64,000 nt of DNA from Burkholderia sp. WSM2230 (GTDB lineage: Bacteria; Pseudomonadota; Gammaproteobacteria; Burkholderiales; Burkholderiaceae), in contig NZ_AXAJ01000004.1 of NCBI RefSeq assembly GCF_000472445.1, forward strand, positions 186,001-250,000, read 5' to 3'. Shown here one piece after another: positions 21,069 to 30,542 of this stretch. A program made the translations under genes and the position numbers. The notes below the pieces were generated by a model. That model was not told the DNA's origin and made no database searches. It saw only the letters and a list, made by a program, of their open reading frames with translations. Numbering within the stretch: the stretch's first letter is position 1; the number at the start of each line of letters is the position of its first letter.

Positions 21069-21452
21069 TTACTTCTTCTGCACGAGATCGCCCTTCAGCG
21101 ATTCGATATAAGCCGCGATGTCTTTCATGTCGCTCTGCGACAGGCTCTGCACCTGCGCCTGCATGATCGCGTTGTTGCGGCCCATGTGCGGGTTGCCGTT
21201 ACCCATTTGATACTGACGCAGCGCCCAGTAGACGTAGTCTGAGTGCTGACCGGCGAGCTTCGGATATTCCGGGCTCACCGGCTTGTTCAGGTTCGGGCCG
21301 TGACATGCCGCGCAGTTGTGGCTCTCGGACAGCACCTTGCCGTTGCCGGCGTCGGCCGCGTGGGCGACGCTCGCTGCAAACAGACCGAATACTGCCGCCG
21401 ACGCGCATGCAGCCTTGAACACCGTGTGGAGTGCCTGTTGGGGCTTATTCAT
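21069..21452 (-). CDS. Class I monohaem cytochrome c (c553/c4-like)
   Basis: A 127-residue periplasmic electron carrier. The signal peptide ends near AHAAD. The haem site is CAACH (residues 47-51), with a downstream Met ligand probably in NPHMGRN. PKLAGQHSDYVYWALRQYQMGNG is typical of cytochrome c4/c553 halves. The ATG at 21452 follows an AGGAG ribosome site. It is 65 bases downstream of a second small cytochrome, so the two form an operon closed by the terminator at 20961-20993. The partner oxidase is not in the window. Confidence 0.9.
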   Translation of the reverse strand: MNKPQQALHTVFKAACASAAVFGLFAASVAHAADAGNGKVLSESHNCAACHGPNLNKPVSPEYPKLAGQHSDYVYWALRQYQMGNGNPHMGRNNAIMQAQVQSLSQSDMKDIAAYIESLKGDLVQKK

Positions 21453-21517
21453 GAATTCTCCTATCCCGCGAATTTAATAGCCGTGTGACTGATTGGATAA
21501 CCGCAGCCAGTCAGTTG

Positions 21518-21886
21518 TCACTTGTCGGGATTGCTCTTCGATGAGGAATTTTGCGCTGCATAGTAAGCAGCGATGTCGGCGATGTCCTGATCCGATAGCG
21601 ATGCGGTGATCGCATGCATCGTTTCGAAGTGGCGGTCGCCCTTCTTGTAGCCGCGCAGCGCGTTTTCGAGGTACGCCTGATTCTGGCCGCCCAACATGGG
21701 CACGCGGTACACCTCAGGGTAAGCCGTGCGATATTCAGGGATGCCGTGGCAGCCAATACACATCGCGACCTTGCCTTGGCCCGCTTTCGCGTTGCCGACG
21801 ACATCCGCTGCCTGCGCACTGGCCGCATAGCCCGCGAGCACCGACAGCGCTGCGATCACGACGTGTTTGCCGACGAATTTGTTCAT
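21518..21886 (-). CDS. Class I monohaem cytochrome c (c553-like)
   Basis: A 122-residue periplasmic cytochrome. The start is ATG 21886 (MNKFVGKHVVIAALSVLAGY, signal peptide ending AQAAD). The haem site is CIGCH (residues 43-47), with VPMLGGQNQAYLENALRGYKKGDR and a Met in HFETM as candidate axial ligand. The open frame runs on to 22096, but that part is not cytochrome. It is first of the two-gene cytochrome operon and is divergent from the MoxR-type ATPase. Confidence 0.88.
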   Translation of the reverse strand: MNKFVGKHVVIAALSVLAGYAASAQAADVVGNAKAGQGKVAMCIGCHGIPEYRTAYPEVYRVPMLGGQNQAYLENALRGYKKGDRHFETMHAITASLSDQDIADIAAYYAAQNSSSKSNPDK

Positions 21887-22199
21887 AGCATGTAACCTGG
21901 CTTGAGGGGAAACGGGCGCCCAAAAAGGCAACGGCCCGCGCTGTTTTTCTCGCCGTTTTCTTATAGGGAGCCACGCAGGCCAAAAAAATCGGGCTAATTG
22001 TACCGCGTCGCCGCGCCGAACGTCCACCGCGCGGGGCGTACGCGCCGGTGCGCCAGTGCCGGCACCCGCGTCGCGCCACGCGCGCGCCGCCCGCAAGGCA
22101 CGGCAGGCAGCGCGGCTGCAACCTTACGCGAGCCGGGTGCAAGCCAACAGGGCTTCTGACTTATACTGGGTTTTTTCTCACGCCAGAGAGCACCTCGCC
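21887..22199. other. Divergent intergenic region, cytochrome c and MoxR genes
   Basis: This 313-base gap holds no gene I can support. A rightward -10 hexamer TATACT (22162-22167) lies 33 bases before the MoxR ATG and is followed by a six-T run; no good -35 stands at the right distance. A leftward promoter for the cytochromes should also be here but was not resolved. Confidence 0.35.
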
Positions 22200-23042
22200 A
22201 TGCGTTTCGAAGGCTCATCGCAGTACGTCGCCACCGACGACCTCAAGCTCGCGGTCAACGCCGCGATGACGCTCAAGCGCCCGCTGCTAATCAAAGGCGA
22301 GCCCGGCACCGGGAAAACCATGCTGGCCGAAGAGGTCGCCGCGGCGCTCGGCATGCCGCTCCTGCAGTGGCATATCAAGTCGACCACCAAGGCTCAGCAG
22401 GGTCTGTACGAATACGACGCGGTGTCGCGCCTGCGCGATTCGCAGCTCGGCGACGAACGCGTCAAGGACATTCGCAACTACATCGTGAAGGGCGTGCTGT
22501 GGCAGGCGTTCGAGTCGGAACAGCAAACGGTGCTGCTGATCGACGAGATCGACAAGGCCGACATCGAGTTTCCGAACGACCTGCTGCGCGAACTCGACCG
22601 CATGGAGTTCTACGTGTACGAGACGCACGAACTCGTGCGCGCAAAGCAGCGGCCGCTCGTCATCATCACGTCGAACAACGAGAAGGAACTGCCCGACGCT
22701 TTCCTGCGCCGCTGCTTTTTCCATTACATCAAGTTTCCCGATCCGGCCACGATGCAGCAGATCGTCGAGGTGCATTACCCCGGCATCAAGAAGGAACTGC
22801 TGGCTGCCGCCATGCAGAGCTTCTTCGAATTGCGCAACGTGGCGGGGCTGAAAAAGAAACCGTCGACGTCGGAACTGCTCGACTGGCTCAAGCTGCTGCT
22901 CGCCGAAGACATCCCGCCCGAAGCGCTGCGCTCCGCGGATCAGAAGCAGATCATTCCGCCGCTCGCCGGCGCGCTGCTGAAGAACGAGCAGGACGTGAGC
23001 CTGTTCGAGCGGCTCATCTTCATGAATCGCAATAACCGTTGA
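22200..23042 (+). CDS. MoxR-type AAA+ ATPase
   Basis: A 280-residue ATPase with Walker A GEPGTGKT (33-40), Walker B LLIDEIDKAD (near 110), sensor 1 ITSNNEKELPDAFLRRC and a C-terminal lid. MoxR ATPases act as chaperones that activate or insert cofactors in partner proteins, usually with a VWA-domain partner. That partner follows after 36 bases. The start at 22200 (MRFEGSSQYVATDD) is preferred over the upstream frame to 22056, which is unrelated sequence. The client protein is not identified here. Confidence 0.92.
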   Translation: MRFEGSSQYVATDDLKLAVNAAMTLKRPLLIKGEPGTGKTMLAEEVAAALGMPLLQWHIKSTTKAQQGLYEYDAVSRLRDSQLGDERVKDIRNYIVKGVLWQAFESEQQTVLLIDEIDKADIEFPNDLLRELDRMEFYVYETHELVRAKQRPLVIITSNNEKELPDAFLRRCFFHYIKFPDPATMQQIVEVHYPGIKKELLAAAMQSFFELRNVAGLKKKPSTSELLDWLKLLLAEDIPPEALRSADQKQIIPPLAGALLKNEQDVSLFERLIFMNRNNR

Positions 23043-23078
23043 ACTTCTATTGAGTGCTCGCGCCGCAGAGGACCCAGC

Positions 23079-24254
23079 ATGCTGATCGACTTCTTCTACT
23101 CGCTGCGCGCCGCGAAGCTGCCCGTGTCGGTGAAGGAATACCTGACGCTGCTCGAGGCGCTCAAAGCCAATGTCATCGCGCCGTCGCTCGACGACTTCTA
23201 TTACCTTGCGCGCATGACGCTCGTGAAGGACGAGCAGTATTTCGACAAGTTCGACCAGGCATTCGGCGCCTATTTCAACGGAGTCGCTAAGACCTCGGAA
23301 CTTGCGTTCGACGTGCCGCTCGACTGGTTGAAGAAGAAGCTGCAACGCGACTTGTCGCCGGAAGAAAAAGCGCAGATCGAGGCCATGGGCGGCATCGACA
23401 AGCTCATGGAGCGCCTGAAGCAACTGTTCGACGAACAGAAAGAGCGGCACGAAGGCGGCAATAAGTGGATCGGCACCGGCGGCACCTCGCCGTTCGGCAA
23501 CGGCGGCTATAACCCGGAAGGCGTGCGCATCGGCGGCGACTCGGCGGGTAACCGCACGGCCGTGAAGGTGTGGGAAGCGCGCGCCTACCGCGATTACGAC
23601 GACCAGGTGGAAATCGGCACGCGCAATATCAAGGTCGCGCTGCGTCGCTTGCGCCGCTTCGCGCGCGAGGGCGCGGCCGAAGAGCTGGATCTGCCCGACA
23701 CGATCCGCAGCACCGCCGCGAACGCCGGCTGGCTCGACCTGAAGATGGTGCCCGAACGCCACAACAAGGTGAAGGTGTTGATGCTGCTCGACGTGGGCGG
23801 CTCGATGGACGATCACATCAAACGTACCGAGGAGCTCTTTTCCGCCGCCAAGGCCGAGTTCAAGCACCTCGAGTTCTACTATTTCCACAACTGCGTGTAC
23901 GACTTCCTGTGGAAGAACAACCGGCGCCGCCACGCCGAGCGCACGCCGACGTGGGACGTGCTGCACAAGTTCACGTCCGACTACAAACTGATCTTTGTCG
24001 GCGACGCGACCATGAGCCCGTATGAAGTGCTGCAGCCAGGCGGCTCGGTCGAATACAACAACGCCGAGGCGGGCGCCGTATGGCTGCGCCGGCTCGCGGA
24101 TCACTTTCCGCATCATGCATGGCTCAACCCCGAACCGGAAGGCTTGTGGCCGTATCGCCAGTCTGTCAGCGCGATTCGCGAAGTGCTCGGCCACCGCATG
24201 TACCCGCTCACTCTGGCCGGCCTGGAAGCGGCCATGCGCATTCTGAGTAAATAA
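23079..24254 (+). CDS. VWA-domain CoxE-like protein, MoxR partner
   Basis: A 391-residue protein of the CoxE/VWA class. The N-terminal half (MLIDFFYSLRAAKLPVSVKEYL) is helical and charged. It is followed by a Gly-rich segment (GTGGTSPFGNGGYNPEG) and then the VWA-type domain with LMLLDVGGSMDDH near residue 238. The metal-site motif is D-x-G-x-S rather than the usual D-x-S-x-S, a change I regard as common in this subfamily. It is co-transcribed with the MoxR ATPase 36 bases upstream. The pair is expected to remodel a metalloenzyme or surface complex in the cytoplasm. Confidence 0.88.
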   Translation: MLIDFFYSLRAAKLPVSVKEYLTLLEALKANVIAPSLDDFYYLARMTLVKDEQYFDKFDQAFGAYFNGVAKTSELAFDVPLDWLKKKLQRDLSPEEKAQIEAMGGIDKLMERLKQLFDEQKERHEGGNKWIGTGGTSPFGNGGYNPEGVRIGGDSAGNRTAVKVWEARAYRDYDDQVEIGTRNIKVALRRLRRFAREGAAEELDLPDTIRSTAANAGWLDLKMVPERHNKVKVLMLLDVGGSMDDHIKRTEELFSAAKAEFKHLEFYYFHNCVYDFLWKNNRRRHAERTPTWDVLHKFTSDYKLIFVGDATMSPYEVLQPGGSVEYNNAEAGAVWLRRLADHFPHHAWLNPEPEGLWPYRQSVSAIREVLGHRMYPLTLAGLEAAMRILSK

Positions 24255-24294
24255 CCGCGCTCTGCGCCACCCTCAACCACAAGAAAGTATCTGC

Positions 24295-25524
24295 ATGCGC
24301 CGCTCATCATCGCCTGAACTGGCCGCCGCCGGCATTTCGCCCGGCCGTTTCAATCCTCTCGCCGACACCTCGCTGTCCGCTGTCGTCGCGGGCTTCGTTG
24401 CGATGATGACCGGCTACACGAGTTCTCTCGTCCTGATGTTCCAGGCCGGCCAGGCCGCGCATCTCACCAACGCGCAGATTTCGTCGTGGATCTGGGCGTT
24501 GTCGATCGGCATGGCGGTCTGCACCATCGGTCTGTCGCTGCGTTTTCGCGCGCCGATCGTGATCGCGTGGTCGACGCCCGGTGCGGCGCTGCTTGTCTCG
24601 TCGCTGCCGCACGTGCCTTACGCGCAGGCAATCGGCGCATTTATCGTCTGTGCGCTGTTGCTCACCGTCGTCGGTTTGACGGGCTGGTTCGACACGCTGA
24701 TGAAGAAAATTCCGGCAGGTATCGCCGCCGCCCTGCTGGCGGGCATCCTCTTCGAAATCGGCATTGAGATTTTTCGCGCCGCGCAGTTCCAGACCGCGCT
24801 CGTGCTGACGATGTTTCTGACTTACCTGGTCGTCAAACGCAGTGCGCCGCGTTATGCGATTCCGCTGACGCTGATCGCCGGTACGATTGCGGCGGGCGTG
24901 CTCGGGCTGCTCGATTTCAGCCACTTCAAGGTCACGCTCGCGCAGCCGGTGTTCACCATGCCGGCGTTTTCGCTCGCCGCCAGCATCAGCATCGGCATTC
25001 CGCTTTTCGTTGTGGCGATGGCGTCGCAGAACGTGCCCGGCATTGCGGTGTTGCGCGCCGACGGCTACGCCACACCGTCCGCGCCGCTGATTTCGACGAC
25101 CGGCATCGTGTCGCTGCTGCTCGCGCCGTTCGGCTCGCACGGCATCAATCTTGCCGCGATCACGGCGGCGATCTGCACCGGGCCCGAAGCGCACGAGAAC
25201 CGCGACAAGCGCTACACGGCCGCCGTGTGGTGCGGTATTTTCTATCTGATCGCCGGCGTGTTCGGCGCGACAATTGCGGCGCTGTTCGCGGCGTTCCCGC
25301 GCGAGCTCGTCGTCTCCGTGGCGGCGCTGGCGCTGTTCGGCTCGATCATGAGCGGCCTGACCAACGCGATGCAGGATGCAAGGCAGCGCGAAGCGGCGCT
25401 CGTCACCTTCATGGTGACGGCGTCCGGGCTCACGCTGTTGTCCATCGGCTCCGCGTTCTGGGGTCTGGTCGCGGGGGTGGTGACACAAGTCGTGCTGAAT
25501 GCGCGGCGCCCTGGCCCGAAATAG
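24295..25524 (+). CDS. BenE-family benzoate/H+ symporter-like carrier
   Basis: A 409-residue inner-membrane protein with 11-12 hydrophobic segments. Family marks include GFVAMMTGYTSSLVLMFQA, WSTPGAALL, a central ASQNVPGIAVLRADGY and TAAICTGPEAHENRDKRY, as in BenE transporters. These import benzoate or related compounds with protons. No benzoate catabolism genes are adjacent, so the substrate is uncertain. It starts at ATG 24295, 40 bases after the VWA gene. It may be read from the same transcript, though the functions look unrelated. Confidence 0.88.
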   Translation: MRRSSSPELAAAGISPGRFNPLADTSLSAVVAGFVAMMTGYTSSLVLMFQAGQAAHLTNAQISSWIWALSIGMAVCTIGLSLRFRAPIVIAWSTPGAALLVSSLPHVPYAQAIGAFIVCALLLTVVGLTGWFDTLMKKIPAGIAAALLAGILFEIGIEIFRAAQFQTALVLTMFLTYLVVKRSAPRYAIPLTLIAGTIAAGVLGLLDFSHFKVTLAQPVFTMPAFSLAASISIGIPLFVVAMASQNVPGIAVLRADGYATPSAPLISTTGIVSLLLAPFGSHGINLAAITAAICTGPEAHENRDKRYTAAVWCGIFYLIAGVFGATIAALFAAFPRELVVSVAALALFGSIMSGLTNAMQDARQREAALVTFMVTASGLTLLSIGSAFWGLVAGVVTQVVLNARRPGPK

Positions 25525-25722
25525 CGTGAACGGATCGGCGGCGCACGCTGTCAATACTGCATCAGGCGATCCGCCATAAAATAGAAGCATCCGGCAGCGT
25601 TTCCCTGCAACATCGGGTGAGCGCTGCAGCGTGACCCGCGGCCGCCGGACCTGAAGCGGTCTTTCAATCCGGCGGCAACTCATTCTCCTGAACCGTGGCG
25701 CATGCGCCCTAAAGGCACGAAT

Positions 25723-26676
25723 ATGACAACCGCACTCGATCAACTCAAGCAGTACACCACGGTGGTGGCCGATACCGGCGACTTCCAGCAACTCGCGCAA
25801 TACAAGCCGCGGGACGCCACCACCAACCCGTCGCTGATTCTGAAGGCCGTGCAGAAAGACGACTACCGTCCGCTGCTCGAAAAGACGGTGAAAGATCATG
25901 CGTCCAAGCCGATGGGCGCGATCATCGACCAGTTGCTGATCGCGTTCGGCACCGAAATCCTGAAGATCATCCCGGGCCGCGTGTCGACCGAAGTGGATGC
26001 GCGTCTCTCGTTCGACGTGCAGGCTTCCATCGCCAAAGGCCGCGAACTGATCGCGCTCTACAAGGACCACGGCATCGACCGCGAACGCGTGCTGATCAAG
26101 CTGGCCTCCACATGGGAAGGCGTGCGCGCCGCCGAAGTGCTGCAAAAGGAAGGCATCAACTGCAACATGACGCTGCTGTTCTCGCTCGCCCAGGCCGCGG
26201 CGTGCGCGGAGGCGGGCGCGAAGCTGATCTCGCCGTTCGTCGGCCGTATTTACGACTGGTATAAGAAAAATGCCGGCAGCGCGTGGGACGAAGCGAAAGA
26301 CGGCGGTGCGAACGACCCGGGCGTTCAGTCGGTGCGCCGCATCTACGCGTACTACAAGAAGTTCGGCTACAAGACCGAGGTGATGGGCGCGAGCTTTCGC
26401 ACCCCCGGTCAGATTCTGGAACTGGCCGGCTGCGATTTGCTGACCATAAGCCCGGAACTGCTGCAAAAGCTGCATGAAAGCACCGACAAGGTCGAACGCA
26501 AGCTCTCGCCAGAAAGCTCGAAGGACGCGAACATCGAGCGCGTGCCGGTCGACGAGCCGTCGTTCCGCTTCCTCGTCAACGACGAGGCCATGGCGACCGA
26601 AAAGCTTGCCGAAGGCATTCGTGCGTTTGCTGCGGACGCGGTCAAGCTGGAAAAGCTGATCGAAGCGCTGCGTTAA
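25723..26676 (+). CDS. tal: Transaldolase
   Basis: A 317-residue class I aldolase of the pentose phosphate pathway that moves a dihydroxyacetone unit from sedoheptulose-7-phosphate to glyceraldehyde-3-phosphate. The Schiff-base Lys is Lys126 in [11 protein letters not shown], with Asp17 in VADTGD and DATTNPSLI near the N-terminus. Length and residues match TalA/TalB. The ATG at 25723 ([15 protein letters not shown]) is the conserved start; an earlier in-frame ATG at 25702 adds seven unlikely residues. An octanucleotide repeat array begins 14 bases after the stop. Confidence 0.96.
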   Translation: MTTALDQLKQYTTVVADTGDFQQLAQYKPRDATTNPSLILKAVQKDDYRPLLEKTVKDHASKPMGAIIDQLLIAFGTEILKIIPGRVSTEVDARLSFDVQASIAKGRELIALYKDHGIDRERVLIKLASTWEGVRAAEVLQKEGINCNMTLLFSLAQAAACAEAGAKLISPFVGRIYDWYKKNAGSAWDEAKDGGANDPGVQSVRRIYAYYKKFGYKTEVMGASFRTPGQILELAGCDLLTISPELLQKLHESTDKVERKLSPESSKDANIERVPVDEPSFRFLVNDEAMATEKLAEGIRAFAADAVKLEKLIEALR

Positions 26677-26690
26677 GCCTCGGGCGCACG

Positions 26691-26778
26691 GTCGCGCCGT
26701 TGCGCTGTTGCGCTGTTGCGCTGTTGCGCTGTTGCGCCGTTGCGCTGTTGCGCCGCTGCACCGTTGCACCGCTGCGCC
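26691..26778. repeat. Octanucleotide tandem repeat (11 units)
   Basis: Eleven head-to-tail copies of an 8-bp unit, consensus GTTGCGCT or GTTGCGCC. The first copy (GTCGCGCC) and the last ones (GCTGCACC, GTTGCACC, GCTGCGCC) are degenerate. It lies immediately downstream of tal, outside any supported gene. Eight-base units are prone to slippage, so copy number may differ between strains. Confidence 0.9.
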
Positions 26779-27227
26779 AGGCAACCATGGCCGCCGATGC
26801 GGGCGTCCATGGCGTAGCGAGATCTGCGGGTCCCGGAGCTGGCGGTTCCGGGCCGGACAGTGCTTTACCGGGCGCGTACCGCTGGTCAACCGCCCGCTGA
26901 CCGTCGCCTACCGCCCGTCCAGCGCCGGGTGACTACCGGTCCGCCATCCGGCGCCCAACTGCCTACCGGCTGCTCGCCCATCGTCGTGCGCGCGTCCAGC
27001 CCCCGCTCACCGTCCGTCCGCCGCCCGCTGGCCACCCGCTCATCACCAGTTAACACCGCCTGTTCCCTCGACCGCTGCCTCCCGCCAGCGCGCGCCGCAC
27101 GCTGTCTTCTCCTCGCGACACAAAGTCACAATTGCTCGAACGCCGTTGCCTACAATGATCTGCACGCCTGCCATTTGTTTGCCGTTCGGCATCAGGGCGT
27201 TTCACATCCGTATTCCGGGAGACGACG
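26779..27227. other. Intergenic region rich in CCG/CCCGC
   Basis: This gap after the repeat array holds no supported gene. It is C-rich on the plus strand, with loosely repeated CCGTCCGCC/CCCGCTG patterns. Frames through it encode only Arg/Pro-rich chance peptides. The end (from about 27120) is less biased and carries the ribosome site GGGAGACGACG of the VOC gene. Confidence 0.4.
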
Positions 27228-27644
27228 ATGGAAGTTCAACCGTATGTGTTCTTCAACGGGCGTTGCGAAGAAGCGCTCGATTATTACCGCCAGCACCTGG
27301 GCGCCGAGGTCACGTTCATGATGCGTTTCAAGGACGCGCCGCCTGATCCGCAGAACGCGCCGCGTCCCGGCGTCGAGGACAAGATTATGCACGCGAATGT
27401 GCAGATGGGCTCGACCCAGTGGATGGCGTCCGACGGCAATTGCGATCAGGACGCGAAACCGATGAGCGGCTTCAGTCTGTCGCTGACCGCGGACGATACC
27501 GCATCGGCGCAAAAGTACTTCAACGCGCTTGCCGACGGCGGCCAGATCGTCATGCCCTGGGGCGAAACCTTCTGGAGCAAGGGATTCGGCATGGTGGTGG
27601 ACCGCTTTGGTCTGATGTGGATGGTGACCCTGCCCCACGAGTGA
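27228..27644 (+). CDS. VOC-superfamily PhnB-like protein
   Basis: A 138-residue protein with the PhnB/DUF1338-like vicinal-oxygen-chelate fold. It begins MEVQPYVFFNGRCEEALDYYR and continues LGAEVTFMMRFKDAP, IMHANVQMGSTQWMASDG, then ends WGETFWSKGFGMVVDRFGLMWMV. These marks are shared by bacterial PhnB-like glyoxalase relatives. Most members have no proven reaction; metal binding is likely but unproven. The ATG at 27228 has a good GGGAGACG ribosome site. It is convergent with the FUSC gene, ending 22 bases from it. Confidence 0.85.
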   Translation: MEVQPYVFFNGRCEEALDYYRQHLGAEVTFMMRFKDAPPDPQNAPRPGVEDKIMHANVQMGSTQWMASDGNCDQDAKPMSGFSLSLTADDTASAQKYFNALADGGQIVMPWGETFWSKGFGMVVDRFGLMWMVTLPHE

Positions 27645-27666
27645 GCAGGCGCCTGCGGCAGCTCAC

Positions 27667-28866
27667 CTAGGCCTTCGGCAGGATCCGCGAATGCCGCTCG
27701 ATGTTCCAGTTGGGCTCAGTGTCGGAGAGCGCCGCGCGTAAGCGCTCCACCTGTTCCGCGAGCCGCTGCCCGAGCCAATAGGGTCCTTGCAGATCGGGCG
27801 GCAGCGCAGGCGCCGCGTGGCCGGGCGCCCGCGGAAGCGGCGGCGCAGTGAAACTGCCGGCCCTGGGAGCAGTAGTTGGCCGGGCGTCGACCGCGGGAGC
27901 GTCGGCTCCCGGCACGCCACCCGCCACAACCCCAAAACGATGAGTCCGGCCAAAGCGCAGGCTGCGTGCAGTCGCCAGCAAGATCGCACGCACGGCCTGC
28001 ACCTCGGTGCCGCAACGTCGCGCATAGGCGGCACGCGCGGCGGCGCCGGCCTGCATCAACGGACCGGTCGCCAGCAGTTCCAGCGAGCTAAGCACCGAAC
28101 GATGCAAGCGCTGAATCTCCTCGAGCTTCGCCTGCGGCACGTCGATCTCCTTCGCCACCGAAGGCATCAGCGAGCGCAACTGCACGAGCCGCCGGTTGAT
28201 CTCGACAAAGCGCCTGACCTGCTCCTCTTCGCCGATCGATTCGCCGTCCAGCAAACGCGTGTAAATGCGCGCACATTCACGCAGATTGGCCGCGAGCCCG
28301 TAGCGCCACGAATAAGTGGCGTGCAACGGCAGCGCGAATGAAAACGCGAGCGCGATCACAATGCCGATCAGCACGTTCAACGTACGCCACAGGCCGACGT
28401 CGATCAGATTGTCGCCATGCCCGGCGACGATGCACATCGTGATGGCCGTCAGGAGCCCGATATAGCCGGACGAGCCGATCGCAAACCACGCGCAGACCGC
28501 GGCGACGATCGACATCAACACGTAGGTGAGCGGCAGCGAGCCGATCAGATTCTGCTGCACGATCAACAGCAACCCGATGGACGCGCCCAGCAGCGTGCCC
28601 GCGGCCCGCTCCGCCGCTTTCTTGCGGATATTGCCATGATGCTGCAGGCCGCCGATCACCACCAGCAACGTCACCGACGACCAGATACCGTGCGGAATGT
28701 CGATACCGGTGGTCGCGAGAATCGAGAACAGCATCGCCAGCCCCACCCGCAGACTGTGCAGGACTTTTGCGTGCCGGTAGCGGTAATACGGCGACGTGAT
28801 CGCGCGGACCATGCGGCTCACCGCCGGGCGACGCGGAACGACAGGGCGGGAATCGGCAGAGGCCAT
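27667..28866 (-). CDS. FUSC-family inner-membrane transporter
   Basis: About 399 residues. After a short basic N-terminus come six hydrophobic segments with FUSC-family features: SLRVGLAMLFSILATTGIDIP, SSVTLLVVIGGLQHHGNIRKKAAERAAGTLLGA and the later WRTLNVLIGIVIALAFSFALP. A cytoplasmic helical domain follows, then a Pro/Ala-rich linker. FUSC proteins are proposed to export aromatic acids or similar compounds. The frame continues upstream to 29199, but the extra part is only the complement of mctP-end sequence. It lies 125 bases downstream of mctP on the same strand, so co-transcription is possible. Confidence 0.82.
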   Translation of the reverse strand: MASADSRPVVPRRPAVSRMVRAITSPYYRYRHAKVLHSLRVGLAMLFSILATTGIDIPHGIWSSVTLLVVIGGLQHHGNIRKKAAERAAGTLLGASIGLLLIVQQNLIGSLPLTYVLMSIVAAVCAWFAIGSSGYIGLLTAITMCIVAGHGDNLIDVGLWRTLNVLIGIVIALAFSFALPLHATYSWRYGLAANLRECARIYTRLLDGESIGEEEQVRRFVEINRRLVQLRSLMPSVAKEIDVPQAKLEEIQRLHRSVLSSLELLATGPLMQAGAAARAAYARRCGTEVQAVRAILLATARSLRFGRTHRFGVVAGGVPGADAPAVDARPTTAPRAGSFTAPPLPRAPGHAAPALPPDLQGPYWLGQRLAEQVERLRAALSDTEPNWNIERHSRILPKA

Positions 28867-28991
28867 GGCGGCGGCAGCGGGCAGCGCTTTCGAAGGAAGT
28901 CCCGCTATCGTGCCCTGGAGTGCGGCGGAAGTACAAACACAAACGCCCGCGGATGTCGGTCCGCGGGCGCCTGGTTTGCTGGCGTCGAGGC

Positions 28992-30542
28992 TTAGCTTTC
29001 GACCACGTCCAGATAGTCTTCCGGACGCGTACGGTCTTCGGCGCGCTGCATGCCGAACGCGCGCACCAGCAGGCTCACGACGACCGCCACCACCAGATTC
29101 ACGATCAGCGACCACACCGCCGCATAGCCCGGAATCGCCATGCCGAACAGGTGAACCGTGAAGATCGAGCCGGCGAGCTTCAGCGAAATCGCCATCCACG
29201 TACCCGTCGCGATGCCCGCTGCCCAGCCGAGCAGGAGGCCGCGATAGTCGAGCACGCGCGTGTACAGTCCGAGGACGATAGCGGGCAGCGTCTGGATGAT
29301 CCAGATACCGCCGAGCAACTGCAACTGGATTGCATACGTGAGCGGCAAGCCGAGAATGAACGCCACCGCGCCTACCTTGACGATCAGCGAGACCAGCTTG
29401 GCGACGTTGGTCTCCTGGTCGTGCGTCATGTTGCGGTTGACGAACTCCTTATGGATGTTGCGCGTGTACAGGTTCGCTGCCGCAATCGACATGATCGCCG
29501 CCGGCACCAGCGCGCCGATGCCGATGGCCGCGAACGCCACGCCGACGAACCACGACGGGAAGAAGTGCAGGAACAGCGCCGGCACCGCGAAGTTCGGACC
29601 GAACGCCTTGAAGTACGGCGCGAATTCCGGCATGTCCTTCACGCCCGAAGCGAGCGCCATGAAGCCGAGCAGCGCGAGCAGACCGAGCACCAGCGAGTAA
29701 GCCGGCAACATCGCCATATTGCGGCGGATCGTGTTGCCCGATTTCGACGACAGCACCGCCGTGATCGAGTGCGGGTAAAGGAACAACGCGAGCGCCGAAC
29801 CGACCGCGAGCGTCGCATACGCGCTATAGCCGTTCAGACTGGATACGTCCGGCGCCTTCAGCAGCAGCTTGGCCGGCGGCACAGCACCGAAGATGTGGCC
29901 GAAGCCGCCCAGTTGCGGCGGAATCACGATGATCGCGGCGAAGATCGTGATGTAGATCAGGACGTCCTTGACCACCGCGATCATGGCCGGCGCGCGCAGG
30001 CCCGACGTGTACGTGTACGCGGCGAGAATCGCGAACGCAATGATCAGCGGCAGGTCGCCGACAAAGCCCTTCGTGTCGAAGCCGAGCGCGCCGATCACCA
30101 CTTCGATGCCGACCAGTTGCAGCGCGATGTAGGGCATCGTCGCGACGATGCCGGTCACGGCGATGGCGAGCGCGAGCATGCGGCTGCCGTAGCGGGCCGA
30201 CACGAAGTCCGCCGACGTCACGTAGCCTTGACGTTTCGCAATGCTCCACAGCTTCGGGAACACGACGAACGCAAACGGATAGATCAGGATCGTATACGGC
30301 AGTGCGAAGAAACCCGTTGCGCCCGCACCGAACACCAGCGCCGGCACCGCGATGAACGTGTACGCCGTGTACAGGTCGCCGCCCAGCAGGAACCACGTAA
30401 CGATGGTGCCGAAGCGCCGGCCGCCCAGGCCCCACTCTTCCAGATGGGCGAGATCGCCGCGCCGCCAGTGCGCCGCGATGAACCCGAGAATCGTGACGCC
30501 GATGAAAAACAGAACGAAGACGAAAGTTGCAATGGCGTTCAT
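28992..30542 (-). CDS. mctP: Monocarboxylate transport permease (sodium:solute symporter family)
   Basis: A 516-residue membrane protein of the SSS family with about 13 hydrophobic segments. Marks include GGRRFGTIVTWFLLGGDLYTAYTFIAVP, KRQGYVTSADFVSARYGSR and ALFLYPHSITAVLSSKSGNTIRRN. It matches the MctP group, which imports pyruvate, lactate, propionate and alanine in rhizobia. Its start codon overlaps the stop of the small DUF3311 gene by one base (TAATG at 30540-30544), so the two are translationally coupled. The DUF3311 partner is usual for MctP and probably part of the functional unit. Confidence 0.92.
   Translation of the reverse strand: MNAIATFVFVLFFIGVTILGFIAAHWRRGDLAHLEEWGLGGRRFGTIVTWFLLGGDLYTAYTFIAVPALVFGAGATGFFALPYTILIYPFAFVVFPKLWSIAKRQGYVTSADFVSARYGSRMLALAIAVTGIVATMPYIALQLVGIEVVIGALGFDTKGFVGDLPLIIAFAILAAYTYTSGLRAPAMIAVVKDVLIYITIFAAIIVIPPQLGGFGHIFGAVPPAKLLLKAPDVSSLNGYSAYATLAVGSALALFLYPHSITAVLSSKSGNTIRRNMAMLPAYSLVLGLLALLGFMALASGVKDMPEFAPYFKAFGPNFAVPALFLHFFPSWFVGVAFAAIGIGALVPAAIMSIAAANLYTRNIHKEFVNRNMTHDQETNVAKLVSLIVKVGAVAFILGLPLTYAIQLQLLGGIWIIQTLPAIVLGLYTRVLDYRGLLLGWAAGIATGTWMAISLKLAGSIFTVHLFGMAIPGYAAVWSLIVNLVVAVVVSLLVRAFGMQRAEDRTRPEDYLDVVES

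Noticed and set aside
24307..26889. An 860-codon leftward open frame
   Set aside because: It lies opposite the BenE carrier and transaldolase genes. Its product is Arg/His/Gln-rich low-complexity sequence, typical of the complement of GC-rich genes.
26860..27321. A 153-codon frame after the octamer array
   Set aside because: It is Arg/Pro/Ser-rich chance coding that overlaps the VOC gene in another frame.
28867..29199. N-terminal extension of the FUSC gene
   Set aside because: The extension overlaps the end of mctP in another frame and is low complexity; the FUSC domain starts well from ATG 28866.
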